Shown here piece after piece: positions 54,801 through 64,000 of a stretch of DNA of 64,000 nucleotides. Location of the stretch: positions 362,381 through 426,380 of the forward strand of contig VYZI01000325.1 of NCBI GenBank assembly GCA_013397695.1, in the 5' to 3' direction. The DNA is from Centropus unirufus (taxonomy: Eukaryota > Chordata > Aves > Cuculiformes > Centropidae). Positions within the stretch are counted from its first letter, which is position 1. Every line of letters begins with the position of its first letter. The notes under the pieces were generated by a model. The model was given only the letters and a program-made list of their open reading frames with translations, had not been told where the DNA came from and ran no database searches. The translations under genes were made by a program, and so were the position numbers.

Positions 54801-55657
54801 GTTACTCCAGTTGTAGGGCTATGCACAGATGTTAGAGTTGGAACTCTTCTATTTCCATTTGCACTCTCACCCGTGTTCAAAAAATGCTTGGATCCTACTG
54901 TGTCTTTCCTCAGACTCTAATGCAATAGGAATTTGATCTCAAGGGTTAAGTAATAATTGAAAGCTTAATACTGTGAGAGATTAGAAACAATTACAGTCTT
55001 CACAAAAACTGTATGTATCCAGTGTTCTACAAAATATTACTAAATAATGCCAGTATTTAGTGACTATTTAGGACATCCACTTCAAATGCACACAGAAAAT
55101 TATTTTGTATCAAAAAAATGCTAAATCTGGTGAAAATCTGCCCAAAGATATGCCTTTGAAATCCTTTTCATCCATTAATTTCTTATGAAGTCCCTATGAA
55201 AAGCTCAAAGACCTCCAACTTTATATTGGGTTTTTGTGGGTTTGCAACTTCAGTGGGTTTTGAGCTTCATTTTGTGGTTTGGTTTGAGCTTTTTTTCCTA
55301 GTAAAAATTAAAATCTGCTAAAACCTGCTCTAATGAAGTCTTAGTTGTGTTGCAGCCTTGCAAATAATAACACACATAAACAGTTTTATTAAGCCTAAAT
55401 GCCACACACAGCAATAGAACAGCTGAACATTTTAATGTAAACACACAGAAAAAATCAGGTACCATCAGCTTCTCTTTTCATGGGAATTCTTACTCATCTA
55501 ACAAAGAATAAATTAGCTAAACTATTCTGAATAAGGTTATTACCTGCAATTGGAAAAGAACTGTTTTGCTTCTTTCCACCTCTGATACTTGCGAATGCTG
55601 CTGCTCTGCAGCTTGCTTTACAAATTCACTTAATGACGAGGAATTTTCCTTGGCCAT
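48720..55657 (-). CDS. CCDC122: CCDC122, coiled-coil domain-containing protein 122 (complete CDS, four coding exons)
   Basis: Joining complement 55544-55657, 52959-53357, 51691-51807 and 48720-48872 gives an open frame of 260 residues plus TGA. All introns are GT-AG (donors GTAATA, GTGCTT, GTGAGT; acceptors TTTTACAG, CATCTGCAG, TTTTATTAG). The protein is almost entirely charged, helical coiled coil rich in E, K, Q and L, with no signal peptide or membrane segment; the last 50 residues are a basic, Trp-containing tail. Human CCDC122 is about 273 residues, so the length fits. The head-to-head position next to LACC1 is the same as in human and strongly supports the identity. The molecular function is not established; only a structural or scaffold role can be inferred. 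The initiating ATG has A at -3 and G at +4. All three introns are phase 0. Five-prime non-coding exon(s) presumably reach the GC-rich island near 56.3 kb. Confidence 0.93.
50033..50107 (-). repeat. Short CR1 LINE ORF2 fragment in CCDC122 intron
   Basis: A 75-bp minus-orientation CR1 segment: ACTTCCCCAACTTACATGTA, ACCTTGCACTCGGCCTTGTT, GAACTTCGTGAGGTTATAAG. The same block occurs in the 1-kb CR1 at about 42.43-42.48 kb. It carries neither end of the element. Confidence 0.75.
50140..50630 (+). mobile_element. Candidate LTR in the last CCDC122 intron
   Basis: A self-contained, less AT-rich block with CCAAT boxes at about 50,279 and 50,342, a TATA-like AATATATAAAC at 50,362-50,372 and a following GC-balanced segment, which is the order of an LTR promoter. 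No terminal TG...CA pair or AATAAA was settled by eye. It could instead be unrelated intronic sequence. Confidence 0.35.
51691..51807 (-). CDS. CCDC122: CCDC122 coding exon 3 (residues 172-210)
   Basis: A 117-base exon of 39 codons, too short for ordinary ORF listing. It reads EEIALLKTEITTLEEL and continues as lysine/glutamate-rich coiled coil to RKEIE. It is bounded by a clear CTGCAG acceptor and a consensus GAG/GTGAGT donor. Both ends are phase 0, so skipping it would keep the frame. Confidence 0.9.
52365..52390. repeat. Tandem duplication of a 13-bp unit in CCDC122 intron
   Basis: Two perfect copies of TACATATTTTATT, back to back, flanked by TTTAATAAGTA on both sides (52,343 and 52,398 areas). 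A local AT-rich repeat with no visible function. Confidence 0.85.
52959..53357 (-). CDS. CCDC122: CCDC122 coding exon 2 (residues 39-171), main coiled coil
   Basis: The largest exon, 133 codons, begins AKLQELEKEMDSV and ends VIEEVQ. It is flanked by an acceptor (TTTTACAG) and a donor (GTGCTT), both phase 0. Composition is dominated by E, K, L and Q with heptad-like spacing, for example the stretch around LEGQVRALFSENLKL, which indicates a long helical coiled coil. One short non-helical break (NPGG) lies near the C-terminal end. The open frame continues past the donor into the intron, so an ORF caller would run it on to 52,899. Confidence 0.93.
55544..55657 (-). CDS. CCDC122: CCDC122 coding exon 1 (residues 1-38)
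   Basis: Encodes 38 residues starting MAKENSSSLSEF and ending at a phase-0 donor (CAATTGCAG then GTAATA). The exon itself probably begins at 55676, after a pyrimidine-rich acceptor ending in TTATAG, which leaves 19 bases of 5' UTR before the ATG. The ATG context (A at -3, G at +4) is strong, and no in-frame upstream ATG is present in the exon. The upstream non-coding exon is not resolved. Confidence 0.88.
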
Positions 55658-55963
55658 TTTAGGCAAAAGTGCAGAACTATAAGGGCATAAAAGGAAGTGA
55701 ATGGTTTTCTCTTAATTTTATTTAATTCCTCAGCATTAATGAAACGGAACAATAATCATGCCTTTCCTGTGGGACCCCCAATCAAGACATTATTTCGTTT
55801 TTTTCCTAACAAGTTAGTAAAGGGTGGAGGCTAAAGCCAATGCCTGAGAATTGGAACTTTTTCTTGCAGAATGTGATAAAATCGACTTATTGCAATATTC
55901 TTCTGGCTTCTCTGCGGGATAGACCCTCGAGTCTATGAGAGCCGTCAGAGGTCCTGAAAGCAT

Positions 55964-56003
55964 CTTGAGGGCATCTCAAGCGCATGAGGCCGCCCTCATG
56001 GCG
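55964..56003. repeat. Two adjacent short inverted repeats in the promoter-proximal region
   Basis: CTTGAG...CTCAAG (55,964-55,980, 5-base loop) is followed at once by CATGAGG...CCTCATG (55,983-56,000, 4-base loop). Both are perfect. They lie 0.3 kb upstream of CCDC122 coding exon 1, possibly in its 5' UTR or first intron. Confidence 0.6.
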
Positions 56004-56239
56004 AGGTTACATTACAGGCTTACATTATTGCATAGTAGAAGTGCCTGATGTTGTTAACTATTAAACTACCCGTAATGGAAGATAAACCAGAAACTGGAGA
56101 AAGCTGTCACACTGAAAATCAAAACCTTCTGCCGCTGAGAAGATCCCCTTCAGTGATTAGAACAAGAAGAGTTCCTTCATTGGGAATACCCCTATTGCTG
56201 TACCAGAGGCACCGAATTCTCAGGAAAACGCACATCCAA

Positions 56240-56480
56240 AGCCCATCTTCAGGCCGCGGGGGCTGAGCTGCCCTCAGGTGCCCCACGAACCCCGCCCCGG
56301 AGGTTCCTTGGCTAAGGAATTCTGGCCGGCGGGCCAGGAGACGGGGGCACAGGGAGCCGGGAGGAGCGGGGCTGTGCCCGGCGGGGGCGGGGAGGAGCGG
56401 CGGGAGCAGCTCCTCCTGGCGGGAAGGGGTGGGTCAGGCGGTTCTGCTTGGCTCTTTTTGTCGCGTCTGAGCCCCTTGCG
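56240..56480. promoter_or_regulatory. GC-rich island, likely bidirectional promoter of CCDC122 (-) and LACC1 (+)
   Basis: A short GC- and CpG-rich block in AT-rich surroundings, with a GC box (GGGGGCGGGG at 56383-56392). It sits between the first coding exon of CCDC122 (0.7 kb to the left, minus strand) and LACC1 (first coding exon 5.1 kb to the right, plus strand). In human the two genes also start head-to-head. I see no TATA box in it. The exact start sites and first-exon donors are not resolved. Confidence 0.7.
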
Positions 56481-56520
56481 TGGCCCGGTTCACTGCCTTA
56501 AACTAAGTTTTCTTCTTCAC

Positions 56521-56697
56521 GAGGGAGGTGGTGGGGCTCCCAGCTTCCCAGGAAAGCTGTGGACGCCCCCTCCCTGCAATCCTTCAAGGCTGGGTGGAGC
56601 AGCCTGAGCTGCAGTTGTCCCTGCCCATGGCACGGGGGCTGGAGCTGGATGGTCTCCAGGGTCCCCTCTGTGTGAAACTGTTCCGTGATTCGGTGTT
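56521..56697 (+). repeat. CR1 LINE 3' end close to the CCDC122/LACC1 promoter
   Basis: A plus-strand CR1 tail, GC-rich: GACGCCCCCTCCCTGCAATC, TTGTCCCTGCCCATGGCACG, GGAGCTGGATGGTCTCCAGG and the tail GTTCCGTGATTCGGTG. About 175 bp. It begins about 130 bp to the right of the GC box at 56,383, so it lies in or just after the LACC1 first exon. Its composition is unusually rich in GC for this family in this window. Confidence 0.88.
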
Positions 56698-59600
56698 TTT
56701 TTGTCGTCATTTGTTGGGGTTTGATACACGCCGCCGGGAAGAGGAGATTTTCTGAGCACCGTGGGGTTAGGAGGAAGAAGAAACGTGGCCCAGTTCTTCC
56801 TGCTCCGTGCCCTGCTTGGTGGCCATGAACTTGTCTCACACACCCGCCCATATTCGTCTGACCTCTGGGTTAAGGAATTTTAACCCTGAATACCACAATT
56901 TTTATGAGGTAATTGTTCATCTCCACATACAGTCTATATATATTTATTTTTTTTTAAAGGCAGAATATAAGACTGGAAATATAAGATTTCATCTGGAGAC
57001 ATAATACCAGTTTATAATACTTCAATATTATTCAATATTTCAATATTGTTTTGTATCCTGGTCATTTCCTGATCTTATCCTTTCTCAACATTCTGCACCA
57101 ACTTCAGTAGTTATTTTTAATTCATTAGTCTAATTGAAAGAAAAAAATTGCTTATGTTAGTCTCCATCAAGTCCCACTGTTAATTTTTAATGACCTTTTT
57201 CAATCATATTTGACAGAAGCCTCAGAGATAACCGATATCTGCAGCCTTTGTGTAACTTGGTGCCTGGGTGGAATGAAGGGAAGATAGCCACGTCTGTTCC
57301 CTTTGGGAGGGAGAGCCAGGAGGACTCAGTTCTCATCCCTCTGCCCAGCATGTTGCTGGAAGGAAAAGAAGGAGGGGAAAGGCAGGGAACTTCCAAGGTG
57401 TGTTCTGGACCTGGCAGAAAAGTATGTTTACTGCAGTTAAAGAGAAGGGAGGAAGAGGAGATCTAGGACAGCAATTAAGAGGAAAATTTATTTTATTAAT
57501 TCCTCTGTTTGTTAAAAAACAATACTTGCAATTTTCATTGTCCTTTTCTTCAGTCATTATATAATTACCTGTCATGACTATGATTTTAGCACAGTTGAAC
57601 AAATGAATTTATTATATGATTTTTTTGAGAAAGCTTGATACAAATCCCTCATTCTCCCACTTGCCTTTTGGCCCTCACGTTGTCCTGTCCAACCATTTGG
57701 ACTTTTTTTGATAGAGCTCTGTGAAATTTCTGACCACTCTGAGAAGAAATTGCCATCCTTGTTTTGGGCCTGTGATACTGGAAACTGGCCTCTCATAACC
57801 TCTCCATCTGGGTTCTTCTGCATCTACTTTTTCTTGACTGACTGCCAAATTTTCATTGGAACATGCCGTTACAGCTCAGAAAAGGAAATGAGTTCCGTCT
57901 GCACAAATTTTCCTTTAATTTTTTTTGTGTTCATGTTCTCTTTTCCTGTGCTGTGTGTTTTTGAGATTGTGCAAAGCCGGTGCATTAGCATGTATGATTA
58001 CAGCAGTGGGTTAATGCTGCTTCCGTGTTTAATGCTACCCAGGCGCTTCATTATGTTGGTGCCTCTCAGTACAGTTTGTTACTTCCTGGGGATACTGACA
58101 GCATCAATGCACAGCCTCATCAGAGAGAAGAAATACCGGTTCTCACTCCGATCTTACCTAGGATAGGAATTTCCATCATGTACAAATCAGCTGCAGGACT
58201 GACAGATATATAAAGCTGGTAATGCGTGTTTTTATCAGATCGTATCTTTCAAGACTTTAAAAGGATTGTCTACCTGTGTAAGTAAATTGCTGTGTTTTAA
58301 ACTTTGGTTATGAAAACTGCATGTACGTAAATATTTTCATTGTAAGACCTAATTTATGTTTCTTCAGCCTTGATTACATACCCTTAATTTGAGCAGCAGA
58401 ATATTTTATTTTAATCCGATTTAAGAGATTTATATGTATTTCTTTTTTCCGCCCTTTTTTTATCTTTGCTGTTGTTGAATATTTTTGCATATGTGCTTTT
58501 AATCCTGTTCATTTGAGCTCCTTTAATGACCTGTTTTCTTTTCTCTGGGCATCTCTCTAGCAGGTGTTAAGTATTCTTTGCCTTTAATTTCTCCAAAACA
58601 ATGTAAATTCTCTCAGTTTCTGTAAGAAGACAAAGTGACAAGTAGGAATCAAAGGTGCAGGAAATTGCCAGCAATCTTGTCTTGACCCACAGTGAACTTT
58701 TGGAATTAGATTTCTTTTTGGATCTTTTTTCTACCCTGAGCTGTCTCTTCTTTGCAGTATGGTTTTATTTCCTTCATAGTTTATTTTCTGTATTTACTTT
58801 GCTTTTCTCCTTTTCTCTTTCGTTACCTGCTTCACCTCTCCTCTCTCATTATCATTTTCTTTGATTTTCTTGATCTCTGTGTGAAAGAATCTTTTTACCC
58901 CCCAAAGGTTTGTACAGAGTGAGTGAAACAGCCAGTGGCCTTGGCTTCAAGTGTGTGCAAGTATTTGTCTTGCATTGTGTACTGAAATGAGCAACTCCTT
59001 TAATAAGTACACCTAATCTTTACTGATACAGGGATGTGCAGCAAGACTTTCCATGGAACATTGGGTCTGAATAACCATGAGTGCATTTTTCATAAGCTAA
59101 AACATTACTGTGCTTTGCAAGCCTGTTATTTTTAGAAGGGTTTTGTTTGGGGGGCTTAGAAGTCAGTCGAAAAAAAATTATTATGACTGTAAGCAAATTT
59201 ACTTCTCACACGGTAGACCTCTGTAGGATTCTGTGATGCAACATTGGAAGGATACAAGGGTGAATCAGCCTGATTGTTTCTTTGCGTACAACCCCATAAT
59301 TGCCCCTGTGGACTTTTTGCAATACACACACAATTTAATATCAATCAAGGCAATTACCTCTCCTTCCACAAACACTTTCCTTCTTTGGTGGTGTTTTTCC
59401 AGGGAAGTACAAGACAGCAATGAACTTTACTTACCTTCCACTATTGAGATACCTGGGAATAGAGCCATAGTAGGTCTTTTTGCTGCTACACCGTCTGTTG
59501 TACTGTCTTTGGGGCTATAAACTATACCTAGATTAGGATCATCTCATCCTTTTACAGGCCCCCCACAGGAAGCATCAGGGTAGGGAAGGAAATATCTTCA

Positions 59601-61510
59601 TTCCCCAAGTCATAGTATTTGACATGAGTCTGTTTCAACAATATTTTCTTAGCAAACTGTTTTCTCTGTTATCAGCTATATGTAAATAATATTCTGAGCA
59701 AAATCAAGAGTCATAAACCCCTTGGCAGATACTGTCATATTTTGATATGTATAGTTCATCTGTTTTTGTAGTCACTAATTAATCTTTGTAATCATTCAAC
59801 TCGCAGAAAGGAAAACATTATTTTCAGTCAGGGTTATTTTTCTTCCAGTCTAGGGGAAAGATCAATGAAGAAAATACAGAATGTTCTCCCTAAAACCTAC
59901 TCTGAATAGATAATCCATTAAACTAAGAAAGTTCTTTGACCTCTCATGTGAATGTAGAAACTGCAAATCCATTGTCAACTATAAAATGCCACTGAGTACA
60001 CCAAGTCCACTACAGTGGTAGGCCTCAGGTATGCGCAGAAGCAATATTTTTGCAGGATGATTAAGTGCTGTGAAGCCAGAACATGCATGTGGTTTCAGGA
60101 GAATGAGGACTTAGGGCAGGAAAATTGTGCTGGGCATTATCTGCTACAGTTAGCTCTGGCAGCAGAGCATTGATTTCAAAGTCTTAAAAGATTCTCATGG
60201 TCTTTGTTAAGAAATTAATACTTGTACATGATTTGTTACCATGAAACAAAAAAAAAAAGAAAATAAAGGAGTGGTGGTATTAAGCAATATTCTAAATGAC
60301 TATGAGGTCTTGCAGCTGGTGATAAAGTTGCATGTATTCCTCCTAGATCACGCATGGTGCTTAATCATGAAATCAGAAAAGCTATCTGTTCAAGGTTCCC
60401 AAAGCAAAGGGATCAAGGGATCTAGTCATTTGTTCCAGAACTCTGGAGGCTGGCACTGAAAACTGAAAAGTTCTCAGAGACTTGAGAAAATAGGACACTT
60501 CTGAGAGAATATGTAAGATAGGTTCTTAAAGCAACCAAGAGAGGAAGAGGTGGATGGACAAGTTTTCATGGGTAGACAGCCTAGCTGGGCTTGGGTCAAC
60601 AAAGTCCAGAAAAGGGAAAAAATAGCAACCACCGAAATTACACCATTGGCCACAAGACAAGCCATGAACTAGGAGATGATTTTAGATAAGTTTAACATGT
60701 CTTGATTCCAGAGCAAGGAGTGCAGCTACAACAGTGAAAAAAACTGAGGCGAGAAGTTGTGCATGGTTCTATTATTTTCGTTTAGTTGTGCGTGTATTTC
60801 CTGCGTTACTAGGTGAAGTTTCAGTAACCTGTGCTGAGTTCCTGTGCGTGCCTGAAAGAAGAACCGTACCAATCACATGGCCCTCCACACAGAAGTGAGA
60901 AATTAGCAAGTCAATGCTTCTGGTAATGCAAAAGGAAGAAGTGCAAACTCTTCTGAAGGCCTGTGGGAAAGGTGTCGTTTCACTCACAGCCCAGCACCCC
61001 TGCTGCTCATGCAGCCGGCATGAGCTCCACCTCAGCAATAAGTGTGTAAAATGCCTCAAGAAGATTTGTTAGAGAAATTCCACCAGTACCAGCAAGCTGA
61101 GGAACCTCTGTATTGCATTCCTTTCATGGGAGCTGGAGGAGGGCCCAACAGTCAGAGGTCAAAAAGATCCACTAGGCTAATGTGGGTTAATTGAGTCAAT
61201 AAATCTATTATTATGTAATAGCCTCTTCATAACCCTGACCTGGGAAAAACCTGAAGTAGGCGGGGTGGTAGGGAAATACCTAAATGCTTAAATAAATACA
61301 TAATAACTCCTATTTCATCTACTTTTCTTTCGCTGCAATGTCTTCTAACACAGTGAGGAAATCCTAAGACAGTAATAACTGCTATGCCAGCTTATCTGTG
61401 CAATATCACTGAATGCGTTGCCTTAATAACGTAACTCTGTTTGGACTAGTTGCGCTGTCTTGCCTTTTTTGTTTGTTTTAATGTTATTTTTTGCTGACTG
61501 GCTGTTGTAG
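56698..61510 (+). other. LACC1: LACC1 5' intron (before first coding exon); no other gene seen
   Basis: About 4.8 kb between the CpG island and the acceptor at 61,510. It is T-rich in places (57.6-58.9 kb). The 152-residue frame at 57,708-58,166 is hydrophobic because of that bias and has no family signature. A triplicated TTCAATATT lies at 57,021-57,047. A donor-like GAG/GTAATT at 56,910 could be the end of a non-coding LACC1 exon, but this is a guess. Confidence 0.55.
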
Positions 61511-61532
61511 GACTCTTCAAATACCCTGGAAC

Positions 61533-62097
61533 ATGGTGGAAGCAGTACTGCTAGATCTGTTCAGCCTACCAGCCAACTTGCAGAACATCCGAGGATTACT
61601 ATGTAACATACTGGAAACTGTTGAGAAATGCTCTTCGGATCCTGCTCCATTTATTTATGTCATGTGTTGCCACAGGCAAGGAGATGAAAGGAACAGTGAA
61701 CAAGAGTCCTTCCTTCCAGACCCGAGAGATATTCAAAGTCTAAAGGGAAGACTGGAGGTGGTAGCTGCTTCGACTACATCTGCTGCTTTGTATAGTATCA
61801 AGCAAAGACTGGATGAAAAGGACTTAAGCATTGTTAAAGTTATTCTTCCTTCCTTAAGAAAAGACTTAATGAAAGTATATATAGACCATCTCTTTACACC
61901 AGTCTACCAGTTTGAATTTGAGCATTTGCAGGTGGCATCTGATTGTAAAAACCTGCAGATAGCTGAGTGTCGGAGTGAAGAGCAAGCGTTTCCCACACAA
62001 GATGTGGCACTCATCCGAAGTGAGATTCAGATGTACTTGGAAAGCCTGCCAAGCCTGAAAGGGGAGCTCACCATTCTCAGATCTTCCCTGATCCCAG
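61533..62097 (+). CDS. LACC1: LACC1 coding exon 1 (residues 1-188 plus first base of 189)
   Basis: The exon runs from 61511 (acceptor AG at 61509-61510) to the donor after ATCCCAG at 62097; coding starts at 61533. It encodes the N-terminal region upstream of the laccase/YfiH domain, including ASTTSAALYSIKQRLDEK and LRKDLMKVYIDHLF. An ATG at 61,491 in the same frame lies inside the intron before the acceptor, so it is not the start. The open frame also runs 20 bases past the donor to a stop, which is not coding. Confidence 0.93.
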
Positions 62098-63804
62098 GTA
62101 CAAAGAATCACAGCTAATAGGTTTTACAGAGACAGGTCCCAAGCATACTCTTTCAAGGGAATTACAAAATGAGTAAGGTTTAGAAATGTCTTCAGGCAAC
62201 AAATAACTCTATATGGTGTTGCAATGTCTATAAGAGGGGGAAGTGTCAATAGAGAGATAAGCAAAAGACTGACAAGTCTATTCCAGGCCTGTGGCATGAT
62301 CAGGTGAAAGAGAGGTCCACATTTAGTGAGAACATTCCTGCAGACAGGAAAATCTCCTTGCATCTGTGTGGGAATTAACATACTTTGTGAGTTGCCATCA
62401 TCTTTTGGTAAGGCAGGATAGGAGTTTCTCCTGGTCTGCAGCCTCATGCATGCCTGGTTAATCGGGCTGATGTCCCAGTGTCCCTGCCATGGCGTGAGCC
62501 AGTTTGTTGCCGCATACCTCTCAAGCAGTATGATTATGGTGTCCTGGGACTCAAAGGATTCAGAGGAAAGCTGAGAGTTTTGCTACTGCAAAAATTTGGA
62601 ATTTCCAAAAAAATGTATCTGAAATGATCCATAACCTGAAAGGAACATGGTTTACTTAAAACCTTCTTTGCCTTCAATGTGTTTCAAGTCTTTGGAAAGA
62701 TTACGCTACATAAGACATTAGAGTTTACACTACAACTCTGCAAAAAGTAGGCTAAGTCTGCTAGGACTCTTTCTTGCTCAGTCTCCTCTTCCTTGAGCTC
62801 AGAGGATTATGATTATGAGCAAGAAGGAAAATTGGGATCCCTAAATTTAAAAGCCACACTAAATATGCAGTAAAGCAATACTTGATTAGCAGATTCCAAG
62901 TCTCCAGTATAAAAAAATGTAACATTTGGACTGGTCTTGTGCTGAAAGCAATTGTTGCCTCTTTTTGCTTTGCCAGGTGATATCTTCATACATGGCTTCA
63001 CCACAAGGACAGGTGGGATCTCCTACATACCAACTCTAAGCTCCTGCAATCTCTTCAGCAGTTCCAAGCGGAGGGACCCACAAGTTGTTGTAAAAGAAAA
63101 TCTCCGCCGACTGGCTAATGCTGCAGGATTTGACCCAGAGACTTTTCACAGAATCAAGGTATCTTGTCAAACAATGGATTCATGTAAACAGGTCAGATCT
63201 TCCTTCATGCATCACTGGCTAAAACTGTAGGCATTCTTCCTACTTTTCTCAGCAAGAACTTGTAAGAAGCAGGAAAATTAGAACATTTGTGCTGGCAAAT
63301 TTAACTGGAGCAATGTCCATCCGATCTATGAGCCATTTAGCGCTATATGGAGAAGAAGCAGTTTCTTCTGAGAATAATCCAAGGTTTAACTTGCCACAGA
63401 GTAGAATAATCAGATAAATTATCAGAGCAGCTTCTCTTAAAAAAACTCTATACCACCACTTCTATGGTGGCTTTCTACTGATAGATCTGCCTGGCATTGG
63501 AACAAGGGAGTGCCTGATTTGCATGTGTGAGCAGTTGGTGCAGAAGAGTGTTATGTGCCAAAGAAACATCCTTGCATTAATCACAGTTGTTTATTTTGCT
63601 GCCATATCACTGTCCATGTTCTGGTTTTGTCTTGACAGACTGATCACGGTAATGCTGTGTATGTGATGGGAAAGACAGAGCCTGACAGCTATGATGGGAT
63701 AGTTACGAATCAGAAAGGTGTTACGATAGCAGCTCCAGGGGCTGATTGCATTCCCGTGCTGTTTGCTGATCCTGTCAGAAAAGCCTGCGGTGCTGCTCAT
63801 TCTG
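61533..63804 (+). CDS. LACC1: LACC1 (FAMIN), laccase domain-containing protein 1, 5' three coding exons; gene runs off the right edge
   Basis: Joining 61533-62097, 62977-63158 and 63639-63804 gives 304 complete residues plus one base of codon 305. Human LACC1 has 430 residues, so about 70 percent is present. From known family biology, LACC1 is a YfiH/DUF152-type enzyme linking purine nucleoside metabolism (adenosine deaminase, phosphorylase and methylthioadenosine cleavage activities) to macrophage metabolism; it has also been reported as an isocyanic-acid synthase. The sequence shows the fold signatures GDIFIHGFTTRTGG, NLRRLANAAGF and GADCIP. The predicted site residues His252, Cys286 and His303 correspond to human His250, Cys284 and His301. 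The start ATG has A at -3 and G at +4, lies 22 bases after a TTGTAG acceptor, and gives MVEAVLLDLF as in orthologues. Introns are phase 1, 0 and 1. Loss of human LACC1 causes juvenile arthritis; I see no break in the frame here. Confidence 0.96.
62977..63158 (+). CDS. LACC1: LACC1 coding exon 2 (residues 189-249)
   Basis: A 182-base exon between a TTTGCCAG acceptor and a CAAG/GTATCT donor. It completes Gly189 and encodes the start of the YfiH domain: DIFIHGFTTRTGGISYIP, then NLFSSSKRRDPQVVV, NLRRLANAAGF and FHRIK. The phase 1 to 0 arrangement matches the neighbouring exons exactly. Identity to the mammalian protein is very high here. Confidence 0.95.
63639..63804 (+). CDS. LACC1: LACC1 coding exon 3 (residues 250-305, last codon split)
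   Basis: A 166-base exon after a TTGTCTTGACAG acceptor, ending before a GTATGA donor in phase 1. It reads TDHGNAVYVMGKTEPDSYDG, then NQKGVTIAAPGADCIP, FADPVRKACGAAHS. It carries His252, Cys286 and His303, the predicted catalytic/metal-site residues. Position 256 is Val, where the human reference has Ile254. The next exon, which would start with the conserved Trp-Lys-Gly of the motif, is beyond the window. Confidence 0.95.
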
Positions 63805-64000
63805 GTATGAATTTTAAGTGATGGAGATGAAAATAAGTAGGAGACCACTGTAAAAGGGAGTTTTGGACTAAGGATTATAAATTGGCAATCAATGAAGTTC
63901 CAAATGAGAATGAATAAATTCAATAGCCCATAACCCATAGACTCTGACTCATTAAGTTTCTATCCTGCCAAAACAAGATTAGTCTTGAGAATAGTCTTTT

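Noticed and set aside
57708..58166. 152-residue frame with hydrophobic segments that looks like a small membrane protein
   Set aside because: It sits in T-rich sequence of the LACC1 5' intron. Phe/Leu/Ser/Cys richness follows from composition; no homologue recognised.
61491..61532. Upstream in-frame ATG that would extend LACC1 by 14 residues
   Set aside because: It lies before a clear TTGTAG splice acceptor (61,505-61,510), and orthologues start at the ATG at 61,533.
1..64000. tRNA, rRNA, CRISPR, bacterial operon or phage signals
   Set aside because: None seen; the window is vertebrate chromosomal DNA with spliced genes and LINE/LTR repeats.

Overview
This window is vertebrate nuclear DNA, almost certainly from a bird and probably a neoavian. 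It holds many CR1 LINE 3' ends on both strands and ERVL-like LTRs of avian type. The genes are split by GT-AG introns, and the gene order matches human chromosome 13q14: ENOX1 (-), CCDC122 (-), LACC1 (+). The ancient repeats are CR1 in style, and I saw no Alu, B1 or L1. The species cannot be named from the sequence alone.

Layout. (1) 1 to about 22.9 kb has no convincing coding exon and carries CR1 fragments, a solo LTR and simple repeats. By synteny this is probably the first, non-coding intron of ENOX1 on the minus strand. (2) About 22.89-24.19 kb is a strong CpG island, inferred to be the ENOX1 promoter and first exon. (3) 24.2-48.7 kb is intergenic. It holds a 5'-truncated ERVL-like LTR about 3 kb upstream of the island, several CR1 copies, and a clear nested CR1-in-CR1 insertion at 41.5-43.2 kb. 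(4) 48,720-55,657 (minus) is the complete coding part of CCDC122: four coding exons, 260 codons plus a stop, all introns in phase 0. (5) 56.24-56.48 kb is a small GC-rich island with an Sp1-type GC box, the likely shared head-to-head promoter of CCDC122 and LACC1. A CR1 tail begins about 130 bp from the GC box. (6) 61,511-63,804 (plus) holds the first three coding exons of LACC1 (FAMIN). The reading frame runs through the first three predicted metal/catalytic-site residues (His252, Cys286, His303), and the gene continues past the right edge.

Working relationships. LACC1 is a purine-nucleoside-metabolising enzyme of immune-cell metabolism. CCDC122 is a small coiled-coil protein of unknown biochemical role that shares the promoter. 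ENOX1 is a cell-surface NADH oxidase; only its presumed 5' end would lie here. I found no operon, CRISPR, rRNA or tRNA signal, and I do not claim a new gene system. The most interesting points are the nested CR1 pair, the retroelement-rich surroundings of both CpG promoters, and a valine at the LACC1 position equivalent to human Ile254.
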